Positions 41,720 through 49,707 of a stretch of DNA of 64,000 nt are shown in pieces. The stretch is taken from positions 1 through 64,000 of the forward strand of contig DASYAE010000181.1 of assembly GCA_036501535.1 (NCBI GenBank). The letters run 5' to 3'. The notes under the pieces are model-generated. The model made no database searches, was not told where the DNA came from, and saw nothing but the letters and a program-made list of their open reading frames with translations. This DNA comes from DASYAE01 sp036501535. Lineage in GTDB: Bacteria; Actinomycetota; Actinomycetes; Streptomycetales; Catenulisporaceae. Numbering within the stretch: the stretch's first letter is position 1; each line of letters opens with the position of its first letter. Position numbers and translations under genes: made by a program.

Positions 41720-42325
41720 TCAGCCGGCGGTGCCGGCGCGCAGCCGGGCCGCCAGCTCGGCGCCGTAAGCGCTGATCGTGATCACCCGCGGGTCGGCGTC
41801 GGGTGACGCGCCGTCAGGCGGCGCGGCGCCGGCCAGCGCCCGGTCGATCCGCACGTCCACCCGGCTGCCGGAGAGCACCTCGGCCTTGCCCTCGCCCCAC
41901 TCCACCACGGTCACCGACTCCTCGACCGAGGCGTCGAGGTCCAGGTCGTCGAGCTCGGCGAGCGAGCCGAGCCGGTAGGCGTCGACGTGCACCAGCGGCG
42001 CGCCGCCGGCCAGCGAGGGATGTACGTGCACGATGACGAAGGTCGGCGAGGTGACCGGCCCGCGCACGCCGAGCCCCTCGGCCAGGCCCTGGGTGAACGT
42101 GGTCTTGCCCGCGCCCAGCTCCCCGCTCAGGATGACCAGGTCGCCCGCGGCGAGCCGGCGGCCCAGCCGGGCCGCGGCGGCCTTGGTGTCCTGCGCGCCC
42201 GCCGCGTCGATCCGCGCGATCCGCACGCCCTCGTCGATGCCTGACGCAGTGTCACCGGTCGCAGTGTCATCGGCCGCAGCGTTCTCCGCAGCAGTGTCGT
42301 CCGCAGCCGGGTTCGCGCCGTTCAT
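41720..42325 (-). CDS. tsaE: tRNA threonylcarbamoyladenosine biosynthesis ATPase TsaE
   Basis: A 201-residue protein whose core (from about residue 35) is the TsaE P-loop ATPase: LSGELGAGKTTFTQGLAEGL (Walker A), PVTSPTFVIVHVH, and HVDAYRLGSLAEL. TsaE drives the TsaB-TsaD complex that makes t6A37 on ANN-decoding tRNAs. Residues 1-32 are an Ala/Asp/Thr repeat (ADDTAAENAAADDTATGDTA) of no known role. I chose ATG 42325, behind AGCAGG; an in-frame GTG 42370 is possible. The gene lies downstream of the hydrolase and alr genes on the same strand. Confidence 0.93.
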   Translation of the reverse strand: MNGANPAADDTAAENAAADDTATGDTASGIDEGVRIARIDAAGAQDTKAAAARLGRRLAAGDLVILSGELGAGKTTFTQGLAEGLGVRGPVTSPTFVIVHVHPSLAGGAPLVHVDAYRLGSLAELDDLDLDASVEESVTVVEWGEGKAEVLSGSRVDVRIDRALAGAAPPDGASPDADPRVITISAYGAELAARLRAGTAG

Positions 42326-42375
42326 CGCCTGCTCGCTCGCTTTCACTGCGTGCTGCGCGGCTCGTCGCACGCTCG

Positions 42376-43611
42376 CTATTGCACGGACCGCTTCGTGCGC
42401 GGCCGCCGCGGGACGCCGTCCGGCGGCCGGTCGCCGGGGGCGGCGCGCTCCTCGGCGCGCGAGACCAGCCTACGCAACGCGGCGTTCACCTCGTCGGGAC
42501 ACTCCAGGATGACGACGTGTCCGGCTTCGGGCAGCTGCACGTAGTCCGCGCCCGGGATCGCCTCGGCCAGCGCCTCGCTGTGCTCCGGCGGCAGCAGCAG
42601 GTCCCGCCCCGCGCCGAGCACCAGCGTCGGCGCCCGCCCGACCGTGTCGCCGGCCGCGATCGCGTCGTGCCGCTTGAATATCGGGAAGAACTGCGCGATC
42701 ACCTCGATCGGCGTCGACTCGATCAGCTCCTTGACGAACCGGACCACGGCCTCGGGCACGTCGGTGCCGAAGGCGAAGCGCTTGGTGAGCACCAGCCCGA
42801 CGTCGCCGCTGATCCGGCGGCTCCGCTCGACCAGCGCGCGCTGCTTGGCGAGCAGGTCGAATATGCCCGGCGCGGCCCGGTGGAACAGCTTCGCCCCGCT
42901 CTTCGGCAGGCCGAACGCCGCCTCGTCGAACCTGCCGCCCGAGGTGGCCAGCAGCGCCGTGCCGACGACGCGGGTGCCGAACAGCTCCGGGTGCTGCTTG
43001 GCGAGGGCCAGCACGGCCATTCCGCCCATCGAGTGCCCGACCAGCACCACCGGCCCGGTCGGGCAGGTCGCCTCGAGCACCGCGTACAGATCCTCGCCCA
43101 GGGTCTCGACCGACAGGTGCGCGCCCGCCTTCGACCGGTCCGACCGGCCGTGCCCGCGCTGGTCCCAGAACACCATCCGGTAATCGCCGGAGAACTCGAT
43201 CCGCTGGTAGTGCCAGCAGTCCTGGGGCAGGCAGAACCCGTGGGTGAACAGCAGCGTCGGGCGTGGGTCCGCAGCCGGATCCGGCACCGCGCGCAGGGCG
43301 CCCCGTCGCCCCGGCAGCGTGCGCGGCCGGCCGTACGGATCGTCCACCTCGACGTAAAGCTCGATTCCGTCCGGCGCCGTCACCGTCTGCGGGATCCCGC
43401 GCAGCGAGCCGAACACCTCGCCCGGGTCGCGGTGCTGGGCCATCCGGCGCACCGCCCGGCCTATGGTGAGCCGCTCGACCGCGATGCCCACCGCTGTGCC
43501 GGCCGCGACGACGCCGACCGCTGCGCCGATCAGGCCCGCGCCGCGCGGCAACACGCGGCCCGGGCCGCCGTGATCGCCGCCGTCGCCACCGCCAGGCACG
43601 CTGTCCGCCAC
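42376..43611 (-). CDS. Alpha/beta hydrolase, membrane-anchored
   Basis: A 411-residue hydrolase. Residues 25-46 (GLIGAAVGVVAAGTAVGIAV) form an N-terminal membrane anchor. The catalytic set is Ser in VLVGHSMGGMAVL, Asp in LVLGAGRDLLLPP, and His in LPEAGHVVILE; the oxyanion loop is FTHGFCLPQDCW. It is the hydrolase typically found between alr and tsaE in actinomycetes, and its substrate is unknown. GTG 43611 follows GAGGAAC. About 200 bp separate it from alr, which may have its own transcript. Confidence 0.85.
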   Translation of the reverse strand: MADSVPGGGDGGDHGGPGRVLPRGAGLIGAAVGVVAAGTAVGIAVERLTIGRAVRRMAQHRDPGEVFGSLRGIPQTVTAPDGIELYVEVDDPYGRPRTLPGRRGALRAVPDPAADPRPTLLFTHGFCLPQDCWHYQRIEFSGDYRMVFWDQRGHGRSDRSKAGAHLSVETLGEDLYAVLEATCPTGPVVLVGHSMGGMAVLALAKQHPELFGTRVVGTALLATSGGRFDEAAFGLPKSGAKLFHRAAPGIFDLLAKQRALVERSRRISGDVGLVLTKRFAFGTDVPEAVVRFVKELIESTPIEVIAQFFPIFKRHDAIAAGDTVGRAPTLVLGAGRDLLLPPEHSEALAEAIPGADYVQLPEAGHVVILECPDEVNAALRRLVSRAEERAAPGDRPPDGVPRRPRTKRSVQ

Positions 43612-43806
43612 GTTCCTCGTCCTCGCTCGTCCGTTGCCGCGGCCCGGGCTGCGTGCGTCCGCACCGCGTGGCGCTCCCGGCCAGGGCCCCGCCGCCGGTG
43701 CCCACCGCCCCGACGCCTGCCTATTTTGTTACCGCGGGGTTTCTATCTAAGCCTGCGGCGGGCCCCGGTTTTGTCGCGGTCCGGGTACGAAAGCGACGGG
43801 ACGGGG

Positions 43807-45006
43807 TCAGCCGGCCGGGTCGACGTATACGCGCGGGACCCGCGCGCCGATCCGGGTGACGATCTCGTACGAGATGGTGTCCGCCGCGTCGGCCCAGTCC
43901 TGCGCGGTCGGCTCGCCGCGGTCGCCCGGGCCGAACAGCACCACCACGTCGCCCGGCCCGGCCTCCCGGTCGCCGAGGTCCACCACGAACTGGTCCATCG
44001 CCACCCGGCCGGCCACCGTGTAGCGCTCCCCGCCGATCCAGACCGGGCCGCGGCCAGAGGCGGTGCGCGGGATGCCGTCGGCGTATCCGGCCGGCACGAG
44101 CGCCAGGTTGCCCGCTGACGGGGTGTGATACGTGTGGCCGTAGGAGACGCCGTGCCCGCCGGGGACCCGCTTGACCAGCGCGAGCCGGCCCAGCAGCGTC
44201 ATCACCGGGCGCAGCCCCAGCTCGGCCGGCGAGCCGAGCTGCGGGTTCGGGCTCAGGCCGTACATCGCCAGGCCCGCGCGGACCATGTCGTACCGGCTCT
44301 CCGGCACGAACAGCGCGCCGGGCGAGTTGGCCAGGTGCCGGACCTCGGGGCGCACGCCCGCGTTCTCCGCGTAAGTGAGCGCCTTGCGATAGGCGTCCAG
44401 CTGCTGCGGCACCGAGGGATGTCCGGGCTCATCGGCCGCGGCGAGGTGGGACCAGATGCCGGTCACCACGGCGAGCCCGTCCTGCTGCGCCTTGAGCGCC
44501 TTCTCGACGACCAGCGGCCAGTCCTCCGGCTGCACGCCGTTGCGGCCGAGCCCGGTGTCCGCCTTCAGCTGGATCCGGGCGGCGGTGCCGGTCTCGCGCG
44601 CCGCGTCGGTGATCTCGCGCAGCGCCCACAGGCCGGAGACCGAGACGTCGACCCCGGCCCGCAGCAGGTCGGCGAACGGGTCGCCGGGCGCGTGCAGCCA
44701 GGTGAGGATCGGCGCGGTGATCCCGGCCCGGCGCAGGTCCAGCGCCTCCTGCGGAATCGCGGCGCCGAGCCAGGTCGCGCCGGCCCGCACCGCGGCGCGG
44801 GCGCACTCGACCATGCCGTGCCCGTAGGCGTCCGCCTTGACCACGGCCATCACCTGCGCCGGGCCCACGATCCCGCGGATCCGGCGCACGTTCTCGCGCA
44901 GCGCGCGCAGGTCGATCCGGGCCTCGAGCCGGCCCGGCCCGGAGCCGGGCCGCGACTGGTGATCGGAGCGCGCGGCGCGCGGTCGCAAGGTCTGGTCTTC
45001 GGTCAT
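43807..45006 (-). CDS. alr: Alanine racemase
   Basis: A 399-residue PLP enzyme that makes D-alanine for peptidoglycan. The Schiff-base Lys57 is in VMAVVKADAYGHGMVE; the second catalytic base Tyr is in GHGVSYGHTYH. YDMVRAGLAMYGLSP and the C-terminal DTISYEIVTRIGARVPRVY are family blocks. ATG 45006 has no ribosome site, but a -10-like TATTCT (45012-45017, minus strand) ends five bases before it, so the transcript is probably leaderless. It is divergent from sbcD. Confidence 0.95.
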   Translation of the reverse strand: MTEDQTLRPRAARSDHQSRPGSGPGRLEARIDLRALRENVRRIRGIVGPAQVMAVVKADAYGHGMVECARAAVRAGATWLGAAIPQEALDLRRAGITAPILTWLHAPGDPFADLLRAGVDVSVSGLWALREITDAARETGTAARIQLKADTGLGRNGVQPEDWPLVVEKALKAQQDGLAVVTGIWSHLAAADEPGHPSVPQQLDAYRKALTYAENAGVRPEVRHLANSPGALFVPESRYDMVRAGLAMYGLSPNPQLGSPAELGLRPVMTLLGRLALVKRVPGGHGVSYGHTYHTPSAGNLALVPAGYADGIPRTASGRGPVWIGGERYTVAGRVAMDQFVVDLGDREAGPGDVVVLFGPGDRGEPTAQDWADAADTISYEIVTRIGARVPRVYVDPAG

Positions 45007-45011
45007 TGTCC

Positions 45012-45017
45012 AGAATA
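45012..45017 (-). promoter_or_regulatory. -10 element for a probable leaderless alr transcript
   Basis: TATTCT on the minus strand is separated by GGACA from the alr ATG. That spacing puts the transcription start at the start codon. No consensus -35 is visible. Confidence 0.45.
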
Positions 45018-45158
45018 CTGCCAGCTCGGGGGCGCTACCGGAAACCCCGGCCGGGCGAGGTGCCGGCTCGCGGTGAAATCGGTCCGTGCCCGGCGGTAGG
45101 TTCGCCACGGAACCACGGCCCGAAAGCCGTGCGCGGGACGAGGGAAAGGAACGCTGCG

Positions 45159-46451
45159 GTGCGGCTGCTCCACGTGTCCGACTGGCATCTCGGGCGGCAG
45201 ATCGGGCGGCATCCCCGCGACGCCGAGTTCGACGCGGTCCTGGCCGAGATCGCCGAGATCGCCCGGGACGCCGAGCCGGACCTGATCGTGCACAGCGGCG
45301 ACCTGTTCGACGTCTACCTGCCGGCGGTGGCGGACCTCGGCCGCGCGGTCGGCGCGCTGCGCGATCTGGCGCGGACGGCGCCGGTGCTCGTGGTGCGGGG
45401 CAACCACGACTCGCCGAACCTGCTGCGGTTCCTCGACGGCATGGAGAACGGTTTCGGCCGGCAGCCCGGCGAGACGCGGCGGATCGCCTTCGCCGACACG
45501 GCGCGGGCGCCCGAGGACGGCGGCGTGCTGGAGTACCCGGCGCGCGACGGCGAGCAGACGATCCGGATCGCCGCGCTGCCGTTCGTGCACCAGAACCGGT
45601 TCGCCGAGGGGTTCGCCAGCCCGGAGTCGGCGACTCAGGACTATGCGCAGCAGCTGAGGACGATTCAGAGCCGGCTGGCCGAAGGGCTGGCCGAGGGCGC
45701 GCGGGACGACCGGGACGTGCTCGTCTTCGCGGCGCACCTGTTCGTCGAGGGCGCTCAGCCCTCGCATTCGGAGCGGCGGATCGACATCGCGGACAGCTAC
45801 GCGAGCCCCGCGGACTCCATGCCGAGGGTCGCCTACGGCGCGCTGGGCCACATCCACAAGCCGCAGGACGTCACGCGGGCCGGATTCGTCGCCCGGTACG
45901 CCGGCAGCCCCCTGCAACTGGACTTCGGCGAGGCCGGCGAGCGCAAGAGCGTGGTCGTGGTCGAGGCGGAGCCGGGCCGGTCGCGGCGCCCGAAGGTGGA
46001 GCCGGTGCCGCTGACCGCCGGGCGGACGCTGGTGGAGGTCGAGGGGACGCTGGAGCAGATCGCGCAGCGGGCCGAGCGGATCGGCGACGCCTACGTGAAG
46101 GCGGTCGTCGACACCGAGCAGCCGGCCCGGGATCTGGCCGACGCGGTGATGAAGGCGCTGCCCGAGGCGACCGTGGTCGCAGTGGAGGAGCGCTGCGCGG
46201 CGCGGGCGGTGGAAGTGATCAGCCGCAGCGAGGCGCAGCGGCGCGAGGCGGACATGTCCGAGCTCTTCCACGACTATCTCGGCACCCTGAAGACCGGCAG
46301 CTTCGACGCGGCCCGGGTGCTGGAGACCTTCACCGGGATGCTCGGCTCGGTCGAGCGCGAGGAGCCAGGGCCCTGCTGCGAGGAGGACCAGCTGCGCGCG
46401 GCACTGGGTGAATCGACGCTGCGTGACTCGGTGCTGGAGGCGGGCGCATGA
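45159..46451 (+). CDS. sbcD: Exonuclease subunit SbcD
   Basis: A 430-residue Mre11-type nuclease of the SbcCD complex, which processes hairpins and double-strand ends. All calcineurin-like phosphoesterase motifs are present: HVSDWHLG, HSGDLFD, VRGNHDSPN, FAAHLF and GALGHIHKPQ. GTG 45159 follows GGGAAAGGA at 45142-45150. The stop overlaps the sbcC ATG by four bases, so the two subunits are translated together. It is divergent from alr with about 150 bp between the starts. Confidence 0.95.
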   Translation: MRLLHVSDWHLGRQIGRHPRDAEFDAVLAEIAEIARDAEPDLIVHSGDLFDVYLPAVADLGRAVGALRDLARTAPVLVVRGNHDSPNLLRFLDGMENGFGRQPGETRRIAFADTARAPEDGGVLEYPARDGEQTIRIAALPFVHQNRFAEGFASPESATQDYAQQLRTIQSRLAEGLAEGARDDRDVLVFAAHLFVEGAQPSHSERRIDIADSYASPADSMPRVAYGALGHIHKPQDVTRAGFVARYAGSPLQLDFGEAGERKSVVVVEAEPGRSRRPKVEPVPLTAGRTLVEVEGTLEQIAQRAERIGDAYVKAVVDTEQPARDLADAVMKALPEATVVAVEERCAARAVEVISRSEAQRREADMSELFHDYLGTLKTGSFDAARVLETFTGMLGSVEREEPGPCCEEDQLRAALGESTLRDSVLEAGA

Positions 46452-49400
46452 GGCCGCTGACTCTGTCCTTCTCCGGCCTGCGCAGCTATCCCGGCGAGGC
46501 GAGCATCGACTTCACCGGCCGGGACCTGGTCGGCGTGATCGGCGACACCGGCGCGGGCAAGAGCACCGTCCTGGAGGCGATCACCTACGCGCTCTACGGC
46601 CAGAGCTCGTGGTCGGCCCGGACCGAGCCGCTGATCTGCGAGGCGGCCGAGGCGATGACCGTGGAGCTGGCCTTCCTGCACGAGGGCGAGCGGTGGCGGG
46701 TGCAGCGGCGGCAGTATCGCAACACCCGTCCCTCCAGTCACCTGCTGGAGAACCTCGACACCGGCGAGCAGGTCGACAACGCCCGGCCGGTGCTGGCCCG
46801 GGTGGAGCAGCTGACCGGCCTGCCCTACAAGGCGTTCCAGTCGGTCGTGCTGCTGCAGCAGGGCCGGTTCGACCGGCTGCTCAACGCGACCGACGCGGAC
46901 CGCGGCGAGCTGCTGGGCAAGCTGTTCGGCTCGGACGCGCTGATCCGGCTGCGGGAGAGCGCGGCACGCCGCTGCGACGCACTCAACAACCTGATTTCGC
47001 AGGCTGAGGTCCGACGCGCGCGGCTGCGCGCCGATCCCGCGGCGCAGGCCGCCGAAGCGCGTCAGGAGGCTGATCAGGCGCGGGCGGACGCGGACCGGCT
47101 GGCCGGGCTGCTGGAGCGGATGCAGGCAGGCCGGGCCGGGGCGGCACGGTCGGCATTGCAGGCGAAGGAGTTCCGGCAGGAGATCGTGCTGCTGGCCCGG
47201 CAGGCGGTTGCCGACGCGCGTCAGAGCACGGATGCGCTCGGTCCGGCCGATACCGAGATCGCCGCGCAGGACTCCGAGATCGGTGTGCTGATCGAGAAGG
47301 CGCGGGCCGATCAGGGCGCGGCAAGGGAACGGATCGAGCAGACCGCGGCCGCAGGTTCCACCCGCGAGGCGCTGGCGCGGGCCGAGGGCTTCCTGGCCGC
47401 ACTGCCCGCCCGGCTGGCGGAATCGCGCCAGCGTCAGGACACGATCGAGCAGCAGCGAGAGCGGATCAAGACGGAGCACGCGGCAGTCGAGGCGATGGCC
47501 GCCGACATCGCGGCGCTGCGGGATCAGGCGGCGGCGAAGACCGCTGATGCAGAACGCCTCGCGGAGATCGCGCGAAAAGTCCGCAGCGAGGAGGCTCGGC
47601 TCGCCGAAGCAGTCACGGACGCGCTGAGCGAGGCAACCGCGGTAGCAAAGAGCTCGAAGCTCGCACGCGACGCTGAGGCCGAGGCCGAGGAGGCCGGCGC
47701 GGCACTCGCCATAGCTCGGGCGACCGCACAAGAGGCCGACGAGAAGCAGGCGGCAGCGTCGGCCCGACTCGCCGACATCCGGCGCGGCGAGGCCGCAGCG
47801 AGCGCGGCACACGGCCTGGTCGCAGGCCACGACGACTGTCCGGTCTGCGTACGGGTCCTGCCGCAGGGCTTCGAGCCACCGGTCCCGGTCGATCCGCGGG
47901 CCCTGGCCGAGGCCGAGCGATCGGACCGCGACGCATCAGGCGCGGCACGCAAAGCCGAGGCGGAGCGCGCGGTCGCCGAAAACCGAGTCGAGCAGGCCTC
48001 GAAGACGCACCGGGACCGGCTCGCCGAGATCAACGCGGCCCGCACCGAGCTGCGCGATGCGCTACAAGCCGTCGGCACAGCCGCGGACTCGTTCGCTGCA
48101 TCGGTTCGGACCAGCGGATCGCCGGCGGCCCCGGATGCGGCACGCTGGTCGGCCGATCTGGCCGCCGAAGTCCAGGCCCTCGCAGCCAACAAGGACGGCC
48201 AACAGCACACCGACCGCCGCCGCAAGCAGCTCGCCGATCGCCTGCTGATCCCGGCGCGCCAGCCGATCGAAGCGCTGGCAAGCGCACTGTCGGACCGAGA
48301 GCGCGCGAAGACCGAGCTCACCGCGCAGGCCGCGGCCGGCGACAGCACACTGACCAGCCGTCGCAAGGCCCTGCAGATCGATGCCCGGCAAGCCGACGAG
48401 GAGCAGCAGCGCCTGACCGCGAGCCGCGCCGGTCTGGACCAGGAGCTGGCCACCCTTCCCGCCGCAGCACGGGACCGCCTGCCACCCCGCACCGCAGAAA
48501 TCGACGACGCCGCGATCACCCGCGCCACGGACACCGTACGCGAGCTTGCGGAGCGTCTACTGCGCCTGCAGAAGGACCACGACAACGCGCGCGACGCCCT
48601 GGATACGTACTCTGCAAAACGCACCGAACTCGCCACACGACGCGAGCGCGAGATCCGCCGCCCACTGCAGGACCTCCTGACCCGCCTGGCCGCCTGGAAC
48701 ACAGCTGCCACCCGTGCCGCCGAATCCCTCGCCCACGCCACCGCGGCCACCGCCCACACACACGCGGCCGCGGCCGCAACAGCACCAGAAAACTTCGCCG
48801 CCGACGCCGACCCCACGATCACCGGCGCAGCCCGATTCGCCGACGCCGTCGAACAATTCGCGTCGCAGACCCGGAACGCACTCGAGACGGCGAGCCGCGC
48901 GGCCGACGAGGAGGTCGGCGCCCGCGTCGGCGAACTGCGCGCCCTCGCACTCCAGGCGGCGAACGACACAGCAGCCTTGGACCCGGAAGGCGACCTCCTG
49001 GCGCCACAGGCCCTCGACGGCCTCGTCGCCGCGCAGGCCGGCCGCAGCGCCGCGGCCGAGCGCGCCGGCAAGGAGGCCGCCGAGGCCGAGGCGCAGATCG
49101 CCCCCGCCGCCGCACTCGACGCAGCCCTCGAAGCCGGCCGGACGCGCGTGGCCGCGGTCGACGTCGTGCGCACCCAGCTGACCGAGGCGAAGTTCGTCGG
49201 CCATCTGATCAACCAGCGCACCCGCGCCCTGCTAGCCGTCGCCGGTGAGCTGTTCGGCGACCTGACCGGCGGCCGCTTCGGCTTCGGCGAGGACTTCCGC
49301 GTCGTCAGCCTCACCACCGGCAACGCCCGCGACCCGAAGACCCTGTCCGGCGGCGAGTCCTTCCTGGCCTCGCTGGCCCTGGCGCTCGGCCTGGTGGAAC

Positions 49401-49678
49401 TGCACGGCCGCGGCGGCCCGCGGCTCGGCGCCCTCTTCCTCGACGAGGGCTTCGGCTCGCTGGACACCGCCTCGCTGGACACCGCCCTGGCGGTGCTGCG
49501 CGGCCAGGCCGACGGCGACCGCCTCGTCGTCGTCATCAGCCATCTGCACGCGGTCGCAGAGGCCGTCGACGACGTCCTCTGGGTCGAGCGCGGCCCGGCC
49601 GGCTCGGCCGCCCGCTGGCTCGACCCGGCCCAGCGCGAGGCCCTGATCCAGCACGAGTTCCAGGCCGGGCTGCTCTGA
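46448..49678 (+). CDS. sbcC: Exonuclease subunit SbcC
   Basis: A 1076-residue SMC-like ATPase, the Rad50 partner of SbcD. Walker A is GVIGDTGAGKSTVLEA (about 30-45). Long coiled coils, rich in Ala, Glu, Gln and Arg, run on both sides of the zinc hook GHDDCPVCVRVLPQG (Cys about 464 and 467). The C-terminal lobe has the signature TLSGGESFLASLALALG (about 966) and Walker B ALFLDEGFGSLD (about 994). Length is normal for actinobacteria. The coiled-coil part uses more A-ending codons (GCA, ACA) than its neighbours, probably because it is under weaker constraint. A hairpin overlaps the stop codon. Confidence 0.95.
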   Translation: MRPLTLSFSGLRSYPGEASIDFTGRDLVGVIGDTGAGKSTVLEAITYALYGQSSWSARTEPLICEAAEAMTVELAFLHEGERWRVQRRQYRNTRPSSHLLENLDTGEQVDNARPVLARVEQLTGLPYKAFQSVVLLQQGRFDRLLNATDADRGELLGKLFGSDALIRLRESAARRCDALNNLISQAEVRRARLRADPAAQAAEARQEADQARADADRLAGLLERMQAGRAGAARSALQAKEFRQEIVLLARQAVADARQSTDALGPADTEIAAQDSEIGVLIEKARADQGAARERIEQTAAAGSTREALARAEGFLAALPARLAESRQRQDTIEQQRERIKTEHAAVEAMAADIAALRDQAAAKTADAERLAEIARKVRSEEARLAEAVTDALSEATAVAKSSKLARDAEAEAEEAGAALAIARATAQEADEKQAAASARLADIRRGEAAASAAHGLVAGHDDCPVCVRVLPQGFEPPVPVDPRALAEAERSDRDASGAARKAEAERAVAENRVEQASKTHRDRLAEINAARTELRDALQAVGTAADSFAASVRTSGSPAAPDAARWSADLAAEVQALAANKDGQQHTDRRRKQLADRLLIPARQPIEALASALSDRERAKTELTAQAAAGDSTLTSRRKALQIDARQADEEQQRLTASRAGLDQELATLPAAARDRLPPRTAEIDDAAITRATDTVRELAERLLRLQKDHDNARDALDTYSAKRTELATRREREIRRPLQDLLTRLAAWNTAATRAAESLAHATAATAHTHAAAAATAPENFAADADPTITGAARFADAVEQFASQTRNALETASRAADEEVGARVGELRALALQAANDTAALDPEGDLLAPQALDGLVAAQAGRSAAAERAGKEAAEAEAQIAPAAALDAALEAGRTRVAAVDVVRTQLTEAKFVGHLINQRTRALLAVAGELFGDLTGGRFGFGEDFRVVSLTTGNARDPKTLSGGESFLASLALALGLVELHGRGGPRLGALFLDEGFGSLDTASLDTALAVLRGQADGDRLVVVISHLHAVAEAVDDVLWVERGPAGSAARWLDPAQREALIQHEFQAGLL

Positions 49679-49692
49679 GAACCGGCCCGGCC
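49663..49692. terminator. Hairpin across the sbcC stop codon
   Basis: Eight-bp arms GGCCGGGC (49663-49670) and GCCCGGCC (49685-49692) surround the sbcC stop in the gap to the convergent membrane-protein gene. It is likely bidirectional. Confidence 0.45.
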
Positions 49693-49707
49693 CGGTCCGG
49701 CCGCGGC

